A stretch of 64,000 nt of DNA from positions 119,207-183,206 of the forward strand of contig NZ_VDND01000011.1 in NCBI RefSeq assembly GCF_007665395.1, in the 5' to 3' direction. This document shows, in pieces, positions 51,655-60,778 of the stretch. The notes beneath the pieces are model-generated. The model was given only the letters and a program-made list of their open reading frames with translations, had not been told where the DNA came from and searched no databases. Origin of the DNA: Pseudomonas oryzihabitans (GTDB lineage: Bacteria > Pseudomonadota > Gammaproteobacteria > Pseudomonadales > Pseudomonadaceae). Both the position numbers and the translations under genes were made by a program. The number at the start of each line of letters is the position of its first letter. Within the stretch, counting starts at the first letter, position 1.

Positions 51655-54600
51655 CTATTCCTCGTTGCGCGAGCGGTAGGGTTGCGGACGCGAGAGTTGC
51701 GGCCGGCCTTCCTGTTCCTCGAAGAAGTAGCGCAGGTAGAGGTTGCCGTTGATGTCGCGCTCGTCCTGGGCGTTGTCCATGCCCAGGCGGCCGCCCAGGG
51801 CGAACTGGCCGTTGAGGCGGTATTCGCCGCTGGCCGAGAGGCCGTAGGCCACGCCGGTCTTGCTCTTGCTGCCGTACTGGCCTTCGCCGGCGGCTTCCGC
51901 TGCCGCCTGCAGGGCGGCGTCGTCGGGGTAGCGATCCGCAGCGTCCTGGCGGATGGTCTGGACACCCAGCATGCCCTGGACCTGGTAGGCCCAGAGATCG
52001 CCGCGCTGCGACCATACCAGGGGTACGCCGATGGCGAAGTAGCGCTGCGGGCTGAAGTAGCCGCCATGACCATAGGTTAGGTGGTTCTGGTTGTTGTCGT
52101 AGCCGATCGCCGTGGCCGAAAGGCCCACGGTGAAGAGGCTGTCCGGGCCGTTGCGCAGGTAGTAGTAGACGCCGGTACCGATCTCGAAGCGATCGTTGTC
52201 CTTGACGTCATGGCCGGTCAGGCGATGGGCCGCGCCGTAGATGTAGGAGCCGTAGCGGCCGTCGTCGTATCTCAGCCGTGCCAGGCCGCCGTTGGCGGTG
52301 ACGCCGCCCCATTCCTGGCCGGTGCGCGGATCGCGGATGCCGCCGTAGGAGGCGAGGGAGTCGGTCACCGAACGCCGCGAGACGCTCAGGGCATAGAGCA
52401 GGTTTTCGCTCAGGCTGCTGAGCGGGCGCTCCAGGGTCGCGCCGCCGACCACGGTGCTGTACCTCAGGCCGACCGGCGAGACGCCGATGTCGCCCTTGAG
52501 GCCGCGGCCGGCATCTTCCACGGCGATGGACGCCGCCACGCCGTTTTCCTTCTGGCTGCCGTCGCTGCTGCTGTCGTTGATGCGCGTTGGGGTGACGCGC
52601 ACGGCCAGGCGCTGGTCGCCGGCGGGGAAGGAGATCTCCAGGGGCGCGCTGACGGTGGTCTGGCGCGAGCTGCCGCTGGGGTCGTAGCTGCGCACGCTGA
52701 GACCCTGGGTGATGCGGATGCTGCGCTCGCGTTGCAGCTGGCCGAGGATCTGCTCGGTGGCCAGGCTGCTCGTCAGGCTGCTGGTGGGTACCACGGACAG
52801 GTCGTTGAAGGGATTGTTGACGGCCTTCTGCGCCTGCAGCGGATCATTCCAGGCGTAGTCGGCGCTGCCCCCGGTGCCGCCCGCGGCGGCCGGGACGGCG
52901 GCCAGGGCGTCAGCGCTGCGGGTCTGCCCGGGCAGGGTGGCGAAGGGGTTGTCGCTGGCACCGGCGGCGCGGGCCGCGGATTCGCGATCCTGGCGTTCCA
53001 CCTGCACCACCTGCTCCAGCAGGCTGGTGGCGGTACCGGCCATGCCGATGTCGCGGTAGAGCAGGGCGGCGCGGCGCAGTACCAGGGGATCGCTCTGGCC
53101 CAGCTTGACCGCCTGGTCCAGGTACTGGCGGGCGGTGACGCTGTCCTGGGACTTGGCGGCGATCTCGGCGGCGCCCAGGTAGAGTTCGGCGTCCTTCGGC
53201 TGGTCGCTGAGGACATCGCGATAGAGCTGGCGGGCCTTCTGGGTGTCGCCACTGGCCAGATACATGCGCGCCAGGGCGGCCTGGGCGGCCTTGTCGTCGG
53301 GCCTGGCCTTGAGCGCCGGCGCCAGGGTGTCGTAGGCGGCGGCCAGCTTGCCCTGGTCGGTGAGGCGATCGGCCTGGCGGATGCGATAGCGGGCCAGGAG
53401 GTCGTCGTACTGCTGCTTCTCGCCGCTGTCGAGCACCACGCCCTGCAGGTCACGCAGGACGTTGCCCACGGTCTGGTCCTGGTTCATCTGCAACTGGATG
53501 CTGGCGTAGTGCAGTTGCATGCCGGGCGCGGGCCGGGTATCTCCAGCGATCATCGGCTTGAGCAATTCCAGACCATGCTCGGGATCGCCGGCGGTGGCGA
53601 AGGCTTCGGCCAGGTCGCCGATCAGGTCGGGATTGCGCCCGGCGCGGGTCTCCAGGCGCTGCATCAGGCTGCGCGCCTCCTCGCGCCGACCCTGCTTGGC
53701 CAGGGCGACGGTTTCGGCGAGTTGCTCGTTGAAGGTGATGCGCGCCGCCAGGGCGTTCATGTCCGGCGAGCGCTGCGCCTGGGGGATGCGCATCAGGGTC
53801 TGCATGGCGCGCGGGTATTCGCCCAGTTCGTTGGACAGCAGGGCGCTGGCATAGAGCACCTCGGGGCGCTGGGCGCCGTCCTTAACCAGGCTGTCGACCA
53901 GGTCGCGGGCCGCGCGCGGGCGACCCTGGCGCACCTCGAGACGGGCCTGGGCGAGGCGCAGCCAGGGATCGTCCGGCGACTCCTGGCGTGCCTGCTCGAG
54001 CAGGCGCGAGGCGCCCTGCAGATCGCCACGTGCCTCGGCGGCCTCGGCTTCCTGCATGGCCTGGCCGGCGCGCAGGCGATCCAGGCCCTTGACCTGGCTC
54101 TTGGCGCTCGGCTGCAGGTTCTTGGTGAGCTGCAGGGCTTCTTCGGTACGGCCCAGTTCGTTGAGCGCGGCGATCCGCCCGTAGTAAGCGTCGACGTTGG
54201 CCGGCTCGCGCATCAGCACCTGGCGGTAGGTGGCCTCGGCCAGCTCCCATTGGCGCTTCTGGCTCTGGATGCCGGCGAGGAACAGCTGTGCCTCGACCGC
54301 TTCGGGCTTGAGGCGTATGGCCTCCACGCTGAAATCCCGTGCCTGGTCCAGGTCGCGCTTGTTCTCGGCCGCATGGGCGCGTTCCAGCAGGTGGTGATAG
54401 CGCGCCTCGTCCAGGGCCGGCTGCCAGGTCTTGCCGCCTTTCTGTACGGCTTGGGTCAGCAGCTGCTCGGCATCGGTGTAGCGTTTCTGCGCCAGGCGAG
54501 CGCTACCCAGCTTGCCCAGGGCATCCGGGTCCTGGGGCGTCTTCTTCAGCTGGGCTTCCAGCGCCGAAACGGCGGCCGCGGTCGGGGCGACGTCGGCAGC

Positions 54601-54672
54601 GGCTGCCCAGGTCGCGTCGGCATGGATCAGCAGGGCGAGCAGGCCGAGGGGCAAGGTGAGGTGCTTGGGCAT
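51655..54672 (-). CDS. Second BcsC-like cellulose export protein
   Basis: A 1005-aa paralogue of the bcsC at 40625-44557. ATG at 54672 (MPKHLTLPLGLLALLIHADATWA, signal peptide) with GGAAAGAA upstream. TPR repeats (about residues 35-600), a short linker with DNPFATLPG and NNPFNDLS, and the BcsC beta-barrel with SPQRYFAIGVPLVWSQRGDLW and final LYLRYFFEEQEG. It is about 300 residues shorter than the operon copy, mainly in TPRs. It has its own terminator and a separate upstream region, so it is an independent unit just before wssA. Confidence 0.88.
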   Translation of the reverse strand: MPKHLTLPLGLLALLIHADATWAAAADVAPTAAAVSALEAQLKKTPQDPDALGKLGSARLAQKRYTDAEQLLTQAVQKGGKTWQPALDEARYHHLLERAHAAENKRDLDQARDFSVEAIRLKPEAVEAQLFLAGIQSQKRQWELAEATYRQVLMREPANVDAYYGRIAALNELGRTEEALQLTKNLQPSAKSQVKGLDRLRAGQAMQEAEAAEARGDLQGASRLLEQARQESPDDPWLRLAQARLEVRQGRPRAARDLVDSLVKDGAQRPEVLYASALLSNELGEYPRAMQTLMRIPQAQRSPDMNALAARITFNEQLAETVALAKQGRREEARSLMQRLETRAGRNPDLIGDLAEAFATAGDPEHGLELLKPMIAGDTRPAPGMQLHYASIQLQMNQDQTVGNVLRDLQGVVLDSGEKQQYDDLLARYRIRQADRLTDQGKLAAAYDTLAPALKARPDDKAAQAALARMYLASGDTQKARQLYRDVLSDQPKDAELYLGAAEIAAKSQDSVTARQYLDQAVKLGQSDPLVLRRAALLYRDIGMAGTATSLLEQVVQVERQDRESAARAAGASDNPFATLPGQTRSADALAAVPAAAGGTGGSADYAWNDPLQAQKAVNNPFNDLSVVPTSSLTSSLATEQILGQLQRERSIRITQGLSVRSYDPSGSSRQTTVSAPLEISFPAGDQRLAVRVTPTRINDSSSDGSQKENGVAASIAVEDAGRGLKGDIGVSPVGLRYSTVVGGATLERPLSSLSENLLYALSVSRRSVTDSLASYGGIRDPRTGQEWGGVTANGGLARLRYDDGRYGSYIYGAAHRLTGHDVKDNDRFEIGTGVYYYLRNGPDSLFTVGLSATAIGYDNNQNHLTYGHGGYFSPQRYFAIGVPLVWSQRGDLWAYQVQGMLGVQTIRQDAADRYPDDAALQAAAEAAGEGQYGSKSKTGVAYGLSASGEYRLNGQFALGGRLGMDNAQDERDINGNLYLRYFFEEQEGRPQLSRPQPYRSRNEE

Positions 54673-54762
54673 GGTTCTTTCCGTGAAGGCTGGGAGGCGT
54701 CGCTGCAGCACCCGGTCGGCGGCTGGCGCAGAGCTGGAGCGGCTTCGGCTATTAGGGAATAG

Positions 54763-54779
54763 CTGAACGCAAGCTGAAC
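54763..54779 (-). promoter_or_regulatory. GTTCAG-N5-GTTCAG direct repeat before the second bcsC
   Basis: On the minus strand two identical GTTCAG hexamers lie 11 bp apart, start to start, 91-107 bp before the ATG of the second bcsC. The layout is that of OmpR-family response-regulator boxes such as PhoP boxes. The nearby TAATAG (54754-54749) could be a -10. It is equally upstream of proA, 155 bp away. Confidence 0.5.
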
Positions 54780-54891
54780 GGCAAATACAGCGGCGGATGA
54801 TTCCCGACAGGCCGTGGCGAGTCAACCAAATCGCGCGTTTGAATGCCATCGCCAGGCCCCTCGGCGCTGGCCGCGCCAGGGCTGGCGACGC

Positions 54892-54897
54892 TATACT
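54892..54897 (+). promoter_or_regulatory. Candidate -10 hexamer for proA
   Basis: TATACT in ctatactctg, 37 bp before the proA ATG. No good -35 at 17 bp. Confidence 0.3.
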
Positions 54898-54934
54898 CTG
54901 CGGCTTTCCCATCGTCTTTCGCAGGCCGTCGACC

Positions 54935-56194
54935 ATGACCGAGTCCGTCTCCGCCTACATGACCCGTCTTGGCCAGGCCGCCCGTGCCGCGTCGCGGGTC
55001 CTCGCGCGTACCTCCACCGCGCAGAAGAACCTGGCCCTGAACGCGATTGCCGAGGCCCTGGACGCCGATCGTGAAGCCTTGGTCGCTGCCAACGCCGAGG
55101 ATGTTGCCGCGGCGACCGCAGCGGGACTCGAGTCCGCGCTGCTGGATCGCCTCATGCTGACCCCGGCGCGCATCGAGTCGATGATCACCGGACTCAAGCA
55201 GGTCGCCGCCTTGCCGGACCCCGTTGGCGCCATTCGCGATCTGAGCGCCCGTCCTTCAGGTATTCAGATCGGCAAGATGCGCGTGCCCCTGGGCGTCATC
55301 GGCATCATCTACGAGTCGCGGCCCAACGTGACCATTGATGCGGCGAGCCTCTGTCTGAAGTCGGGCAACGCGACCATTCTGCGGGGCGGTTCCGAAGCCA
55401 TTCGCTCCAACCGTGCCATTGCCGCGTGCATCGAGAAAGGACTGGCCAAGGTCGGCCTGCCCGCCGCCTCGGTACAGGTGGTGGAGACCACCGATCGGGC
55501 CGCCGTGGGCGAGCTGATCACCATGCCCGAGTTCGTCGACGTCATCGTGCCGCGCGGTGGCAAGAATCTGATCGAGCGCATCAGCAAAGATGCCCGGGTA
55601 CCGGTAATCAAACACCTGGACGGCATTTGCCACGTCTATGTCGACGAGGCGGCCGATCTGGCCAAGGCCGAGTCCATCGCCTTCAATGCCAAGTGCTATC
55701 GCTACGGCATCTGCGGTGCCATGGAGACCCTGCTGGTCGATGCCCGCGTGGCGGAAACCTTCCTGCCCGCCATGGCACGGCGTTTTGCGGAGAAGGGTGT
55801 GGAGTTGCGCGGGTGCGAGCGGACGCGCGATCTGATCGAGGCCGTACCGGCCAGCGAGGCCGACTGGTCCACCGAGTACCTGGCGCCCATTCTGTCCATC
55901 CGCATCGTCGACGGCCTGGACGCAGCGATCGAGCACATCAACCGCTATGGCTCTCATCACACCGATGCGATCGTGACGGAAAACCTCGGCCGTTCCCGGC
56001 GCTTCCTGGCCGAGGTCGATTCCAGCTCGGTCATGGTCAATGCCCCGACCTGCTTCGCCGACGGCTTCGAATACGGCCTCGGCGCCGAGATCGGCATCTC
56101 CACCGACAAGCTGCACGCCCGCGGGCCGGTGGGCCTGGAAGGGCTGACCAGCGAGAAATACGTGGTCTTCGGCGACGGTCACGTCCGTAGCTGA
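54935..56194 (+). CDS. proA: Glutamate-5-semialdehyde dehydrogenase (gamma-glutamyl phosphate reductase)
   Basis: Second step of proline synthesis: gamma-glutamyl phosphate + NADPH to glutamate-5-semialdehyde. The ATG at 54935 gives 419 aa (MTESVSAYMTRLGQAARAAS). The aldehyde-dehydrogenase-like fold shows YESRPNVTIDAASLCLKSGNA, the proA signature VIVPRGGKNLIERI and catalytic C260 in YGICGAMETLL. Its stop overlaps the nadD ATG by one base (TGATG). The frame upstream to 54797 has no conserved content. Confidence 0.97.
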   Translation: MTESVSAYMTRLGQAARAASRVLARTSTAQKNLALNAIAEALDADREALVAANAEDVAAATAAGLESALLDRLMLTPARIESMITGLKQVAALPDPVGAIRDLSARPSGIQIGKMRVPLGVIGIIYESRPNVTIDAASLCLKSGNATILRGGSEAIRSNRAIAACIEKGLAKVGLPAASVQVVETTDRAAVGELITMPEFVDVIVPRGGKNLIERISKDARVPVIKHLDGICHVYVDEAADLAKAESIAFNAKCYRYGICGAMETLLVDARVAETFLPAMARRFAEKGVELRGCERTRDLIEAVPASEADWSTEYLAPILSIRIVDGLDAAIEHINRYGSHHTDAIVTENLGRSRRFLAEVDSSSVMVNAPTCFADGFEYGLGAEIGISTDKLHARGPVGLEGLTSEKYVVFGDGHVRS

Positions 56195-56847
56195 TGAGCA
56201 GCCTGCCCACCCGCATCGGCTTGTTCGGCGGTACCTTCGATCCGGTGCACATCGGTCACCTGCGCGCCGCGCTGGAGGTGGCCGAGGCCCTGGCGCTGGA
56301 CGAGCTGCGGCTGATTCCCAGTGCCCGGCCGCCGCACCGCGAGGCGCCCAGCGTCTCCGCCGAAGATCGCTTGGCGATGGTGCAGCTGGCGGTGGCCGAC
56401 GTCGCGACCCTGGTGGTCGATGACCGGGAACTGCGCCGGACGCGCCACTCCTATACCATAGAGACCCTGGAAAGCCTGCGCGCCGAACTCGGCGATGAGG
56501 TACAGCTGCTGCTCATGCTCGGGTGGGACGCCTTTTGCGGCCTGCCCGGCTGGCATCGCTGGCGCGAGTTGCTGGAGCTGTGCCACATCCTGGTCCTGCA
56601 ACGGCCCGATGCCGACAGCGAGCCCTGCCAGGAATTGCGCGATTTCCTGGCGGCGCGCAGTCAGCCCGATCCCCAGGCCCTGAAGGGGCCGGGCGGGCAG
56701 ATCACCTTTATCTGGCAGAACCCGCTCGCGGTGTCCGCCACCCAGATCCGCGGCCTCTTGGCCACCGGGAAGTCCATCCGCTTCCTGGTGCCCGATGCCG
56801 TGCTTGACTACATCCGGACGCACGGCCTCTATCCGGCGTCCTCCTGA
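56194..56847 (+). CDS. nadD: Nicotinate-nucleotide adenylyltransferase
   Basis: Makes nicotinic acid adenine dinucleotide from NaMN and ATP, in NAD synthesis. ATG at 56194 overlaps the proA stop; 217 aa. The nucleotidyltransferase motif GGTFDPVHIGH is at residues 12-22, and the C-terminal ISxTxxR-type motif is VSATQIRGLL. PPHRE and GWDAFCGLPGWHRW are family-typical. Clustered with rsfS and rlmH. Confidence 0.97.
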   Translation: MSSLPTRIGLFGGTFDPVHIGHLRAALEVAEALALDELRLIPSARPPHREAPSVSAEDRLAMVQLAVADVATLVVDDRELRRTRHSYTIETLESLRAELGDEVQLLLMLGWDAFCGLPGWHRWRELLELCHILVLQRPDADSEPCQELRDFLAARSQPDPQALKGPGGQITFIWQNPLAVSATQIRGLLATGKSIRFLVPDAVLDYIRTHGLYPASS

Positions 56848-56867
56848 ACCGAGGTAAGAGCTACACC

Positions 56868-57218
56868 ATGCAAAGCGAACAACTCGTCCAGGTGGCCATC
56901 GCCGCCCTGGAAGACATGAAGGCCCAGGACATCATCTCCCTGGACGTCCGCGAGAAGACCAGCGTGACCGACGTCATGGTCATCGCCAGCGGCACCTCCA
57001 GCCGCCACGTCAAGTCGCTGGCCGACAACGTGCTGGAAAAGGTCAAGCAGCAGGGCGTGCGCCCGCTGGGCAGCGAAGGCCTGGAAGGCGGCGAATGGGC
57101 GCTGCTGGACCTGGGGGACGTGGTCGTCCACGTGATGCTGCCGACCACCCGCGAGTTCTACGACCTCGAGCGCCTCTGGCGCGGTGCCGAGCAGAGCCGC
57201 GCCGCCCACGGCGAATAA
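56868..57218 (+). CDS. rsfS: Ribosome silencing factor
   Basis: Binds uL14 on the large ribosomal subunit and blocks subunit joining in starvation. ATG at 56868 with gagg-type site upstream, 116 aa. Iojap-family blocks are AQDIISLDVREKTSVTDVMVIASGTSSRHVKSLADNV, EGGEWALLDLGDVVVHVM and REFYDLERLW. Lies 20 bp after nadD and 3 bp before rlmH. Confidence 0.97.
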   Translation: MQSEQLVQVAIAALEDMKAQDIISLDVREKTSVTDVMVIASGTSSRHVKSLADNVLEKVKQQGVRPLGSEGLEGGEWALLDLGDVVVHVMLPTTREFYDLERLWRGAEQSRAAHGE

Positions 57219-57221
57219 GCG

Positions 57222-57689
57222 GTGCGCCTGCGTCTCATCGCCGTCGGCTCGCGCATGCCGCGCTGGGTCGAGGAGGGCTGGCACGAGTACGTCAAGCGCC
57301 TGCCACCGGAACTGCCGCTGGAACTCGTCGAGATCCCGCTGCAGACCCGTGGCAAGAACGCCGACGTCGCCCGGCTGATCCGCCAGGAGGGTGAGGCCAT
57401 GCTGGCCAAGGTGCAGCCGGGCGAGCGGGTGGTCACCCTGGAGGTCACCGGCAAGCCCTGGAGCACCGAGCAACTGGCTGAAACACTCCAGCAGTGGCGC
57501 CTGGAAGCCCGCACCGTCAACCTCATGGTCGGCGGTCCCGAGGGCCTCGCCCCCGAGGTGCAGGCACGCAGCGAACAGCGCTGGTCGCTCTCGCCGCTGA
57601 CCCTGCCGCATCCGCTGGTGCGCATCCTGGTCGGTGAACAGCTCTACCGCGCCTGGACCGTACTGGCCGGCCATCCGTATCACAAGTAG
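57222..57689 (+). CDS. rlmH: 23S rRNA (pseudouridine1915-N3)-methyltransferase
   Basis: SPOUT-class methyltransferase acting on the 70S ribosome. Start is GTG at 57222; 155 aa (RLRLIAVGSRMPRWVEEGW). The knot and SAM site are seen in LMVGGPEGLAPEVQ and SLSPLTLPHPLVRILVGEQLYRAW. It is preceded by rsfS, 3 bp away, and followed by mrdA, 12 bp away, so this set is one operon. Confidence 0.97.
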   Translation: MRLRLIAVGSRMPRWVEEGWHEYVKRLPPELPLELVEIPLQTRGKNADVARLIRQEGEAMLAKVQPGERVVTLEVTGKPWSTEQLAETLQQWRLEARTVNLMVGGPEGLAPEVQARSEQRWSLSPLTLPHPLVRILVGEQLYRAWTVLAGHPYHK

Positions 57690-57701
57690 TCCAGACCTGC
57701 G

Positions 57702-59609
57702 ATGTCGCAACCCATACGCCTCAAGGACCACGAGAAAGACGCCCAGCTCGTCCGCGCCCGCGTGACGGTCGGCGGCGCGCTGTTCCTCGTGCTCGCCTGC
57801 GTACTGGTGGCGCGCATGTACTACCTGCAGGTCATCCAGCACGACTACCACTCGACCCTGTCGGAAAACAACCGGGTCCATGTCCAGCCGATCCCGCCCA
57901 CCCGCGGACTGATCTACGACCGCAACGGCATCATCGTCGCCGACAACCGGCCGAGCTTCAGCCTGACCATCACCCGCGAGCGCGCCGACAACTGGCGCCA
58001 GACCCTCGATACCCTGGTGCAGGTGCTGGGCCTCACCGAGGAGGACCGCGAGCTGTTCGAGAAGCGCATGAAGCAGGGCCGGCGGCCCTTCGAGCCGGTG
58101 CCGGTGCTGTTCGAGCTGACCGAGGAGCAGATCGCCAAGATCGCCGTCAACCAGTTCCGCCTGCCCGGGGTGGAGGTGACCGCGCAACTGGTGCGGCACT
58201 ATCCCATGGGCGAGCATTTCGCCCATTCGGTGGGTTACGTCGGCCGGATCAACGAGCAGGAGCTCAAGCGCCTGGATCCGGTGAACTACAGCGGCACCCA
58301 CCATATCGGCAAGACCGGCGTGGAGCGCTTCTACGAACCCGAGCTGCACGGCGAGGTGGGCTACGAAGAGGTGGAGACCAACGCCCGCGGCCGCGTCCTG
58401 CGGGTGCTCAACCGGACCGACCCCAAGCCGGGCAAGGACATCGTCCTGACCATCGACTCGCGGCTGCAGGCGGCCGCGGAAGCCGCCCTGGGCGGCCGGC
58501 GCGGCGCCATCGTCGCCATCCAGCCCAAGACCGGCGAGGTGCTGGCCATGGTCAGCCAGCCCAGCTACGACCCCAATCCCTTCGTCACCGGGATCAGCTT
58601 CAAGGAATATTCCGAGCTGCGCGACTCCATCGATCGCCCGCTCTACAACCGGGTCCTGCGCGGCCTTTATCCGCCCGGCTCGACCATCAAGCCGGCGGTG
58701 GCCATCACCGGCCTCGACACCGGCGCCACCACGCCCCAGGCGAAGGTCTTCGACCCCGGTTACTACGAACTGCCCAACTACGACCACAAGTACCGCAACT
58801 GGAACCACGGTGGCGACGGCTACGTGGACATGGACACGGCGCTGATGAGGTCCAACGACACCTACTTCTACGATCTCGCCCACAAGATCGGCATCGACCG
58901 GCTCTCGGAATACATGGGCAAGTTCGGCCTGGGGCAGAAGGTCGCCCTGGACATGTTCGAGGAAGCGCCGGGCCTGATGCCCTCGCGCCAGTGGAAGCGT
59001 GCCACCCGCCGCCAGACCTGGTTCCCCGGTGAAACCCTGATCCTCGGTATCGGCCAGGGCTACATGCAGGTTACGCCCCTGCAGCTGGCCCAGGTCACCG
59101 CGCTGCTCGCCAACCATGGCCAGTGGATCCGCCCGCACCTGGCCAGGACCCTGGATGGCCAGCCGCCGGTGGACCCCAACCCCATGCCCGACATCGATCT
59201 CAAGGACCCGACCTACTGGGACCGGGCCATCCACGGCATGGAGATGGTGGTGCAGAATCCGCGCGGTACCGCCCACCGGCTCAACGTCGGGGCCCAGTAC
59301 CGCATAGCCGGCAAGAGCGGTACCGCCCAGGTGGTCGCCATCCGCCAGAACGAGAAGTACAACTCGGCGGCGCTCAAGGAGCGGCACCGCGACCACGCCC
59401 TGTTCGTCGCTTTCGCCCCGGTGGACAATCCGCAGATCGCCGTGGCGGTGATGGTCGAGAACGGCGAGTCCGGTGGCGCCGTGGCCGGGCCGGTGGCGCG
59501 CCAGGTGCTCGACGCCTGGTTGCTGGACGACCAGGGTCACCTCAAGGCCGAGTACGCCAGGCCCGGGACGGCCGCCGCCACCGCCTCCGCGACCAAGGTG
59601 CAGCCATGA
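57702..59609 (+). CDS. mrdA: Penicillin-binding protein 2, elongasome transpeptidase
   Basis: Cross-links peptidoglycan during cell elongation. ATG at 57702, 635 aa. One membrane segment near residues 22-42 (VTVGGALFLVLACVLVARMYYLQ), a dimerisation domain with PPTRGLIYDRNG, and a transpeptidase domain with S327 in PPGSTIKPAV, the SND triad, and K538-S539-G540 in AGKSGTAQ. It overlaps rodA by 4 bp; PBP2 and RodA work as a pair. Confidence 0.98.
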   Translation: MSQPIRLKDHEKDAQLVRARVTVGGALFLVLACVLVARMYYLQVIQHDYHSTLSENNRVHVQPIPPTRGLIYDRNGIIVADNRPSFSLTITRERADNWRQTLDTLVQVLGLTEEDRELFEKRMKQGRRPFEPVPVLFELTEEQIAKIAVNQFRLPGVEVTAQLVRHYPMGEHFAHSVGYVGRINEQELKRLDPVNYSGTHHIGKTGVERFYEPELHGEVGYEEVETNARGRVLRVLNRTDPKPGKDIVLTIDSRLQAAAEAALGGRRGAIVAIQPKTGEVLAMVSQPSYDPNPFVTGISFKEYSELRDSIDRPLYNRVLRGLYPPGSTIKPAVAITGLDTGATTPQAKVFDPGYYELPNYDHKYRNWNHGGDGYVDMDTALMRSNDTYFYDLAHKIGIDRLSEYMGKFGLGQKVALDMFEEAPGLMPSRQWKRATRRQTWFPGETLILGIGQGYMQVTPLQLAQVTALLANHGQWIRPHLARTLDGQPPVDPNPMPDIDLKDPTYWDRAIHGMEMVVQNPRGTAHRLNVGAQYRIAGKSGTAQVVAIRQNEKYNSAALKERHRDHALFVAFAPVDNPQIAVAVMVENGESGGAVAGPVARQVLDAWLLDDQGHLKAEYARPGTAAATASATKVQP

Positions 59610-60757
59610 GCCTCGCCCCCAATTTCGACCGCACCATCCCCGAAGGGGACGTGATGAAGCGGCGCGCCACCCTGTTGCAGCGCCTGCACATCGACGGTCC
59701 GCTGTTGATCCTGCTGCTGATGCTGGGCGCGGCTGGGTTGTTCGTGCTCTATTCCGCCGGTGGCCGCAACCTGGATTTGCTGTTCAAGCAGGCCAGTTCC
59801 TTCGGCCTCGGGCTGGTGGCCATGGCCATCGTCGCCCAGCTCGAACCGCGCTTCATGGCGCGCTGGGTGCCGCTCGGCTACGTCATCGGCGTGGCCTTGC
59901 TGGTGGTGGTGGACGTCATGGGCCACAACGCCATGGGCGCCACCCGCTGGATCAACATTCCCGGGGTCATCCGCTTCCAGCCGTCGGAATTCATGAAGCT
60001 GCTGATGCCCATGATGATGGCCTGGTACCTGTCCAAGCGCAGCCTGCCGCCCAACTTCAAGCACAGCCTGATCAGCCTGTCGCTGGTGGTGGTGCCCTTC
60101 GTGCTGATCCTCGACCAGCCCGACCTCGGCACCGCCATGCTGGTGCTGGCCTCCGGCGGCTTCGTGCTGTTCGTCGGCGGCCTGCAGTGGCGCTGGCTGA
60201 TCGGCGCGGTGAGCGCCGCGGTACCCATGGCGGTGGCCATGTGGTTCTTCGTGCTGCACGACTACCAGAAGCGGCGGATCCTGACCTTCCTCGATCCGGA
60301 GATGGATCCGCTGGGCGCCGGCTGGAACATCATCCAGTCCAAGGCGGCGATCGGCTCGGGTGGGGTGTTCGGCAAGGGCTGGCTGCTGGGTACCCAGTCT
60401 CATCTGGATTTTTTGCCGGAAAGTCACACGGACTTTATCATTGCCGTCCTCGGCGAAGAGTTCGGCATGGTCGGCGTCTGCCTGCTGCTGGTGCTCTATC
60501 TGCTGCTCATCGGGCGTGGGCTGACCATCACCGTGCAGGCCCAGACGCTGTTCGGCAAGTTGCTCGCCGGCGGCGTGACCATGACCTTCTTCGTCTACGT
60601 CTTCGTCAACATTGGCATGGTCAGCGGCCTGCTGCCCGTGGTGGGCGTACCGCTGCCGTTCATCAGCTACGGCGGCACCTCGGTGGTCACCTTGTTCACC
60701 GGGTTCGGAGTTTTGATGTCGATCCACACGCACCGCAAGTGGATCGCCCAGGTTTAA
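59606..60757 (+). CDS. rodA: Peptidoglycan glycosyltransferase RodA
   Basis: SEDS-family enzyme polymerising glycan from lipid II. I choose the ATG at 59606, overlapping the mrdA stop (ATGA), giving 383 aa that open MSLAPNFDRTIPEGDVMKRR; the NFDRT sequence is conserved in Pseudomonas. An internal ATG at 59654 has a better ribosome site (aagggg). Ten membrane segments are expected; SEDS motifs are GATRWINIPGVIRFQPSEFMK, PDLGTAML, PESHTDFI and PFISYGGTS. Confidence 0.96.
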   Translation: MSLAPNFDRTIPEGDVMKRRATLLQRLHIDGPLLILLLMLGAAGLFVLYSAGGRNLDLLFKQASSFGLGLVAMAIVAQLEPRFMARWVPLGYVIGVALLVVVDVMGHNAMGATRWINIPGVIRFQPSEFMKLLMPMMMAWYLSKRSLPPNFKHSLISLSLVVVPFVLILDQPDLGTAMLVLASGGFVLFVGGLQWRWLIGAVSAAVPMAVAMWFFVLHDYQKRRILTFLDPEMDPLGAGWNIIQSKAAIGSGGVFGKGWLLGTQSHLDFLPESHTDFIIAVLGEEFGMVGVCLLLVLYLLLIGRGLTITVQAQTLFGKLLAGGVTMTFFVYVFVNIGMVSGLLPVVGVPLPFISYGGTSVVTLFTGFGVLMSIHTHRKWIAQV

Positions 60758-60778
60758 CACGCAACAAAGAAGGGTTAG

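Noticed and set aside
52081..54762. 893-aa open frame opposite the second bcsC
   Set aside because: Antisense shadow. The minus strand has signal peptide, TPR and barrel features.
56829..59540. 903-aa open frame opposite rsfS, rlmH and mrdA
   Set aside because: It spans three clear genes on the other strand and shows no domain.
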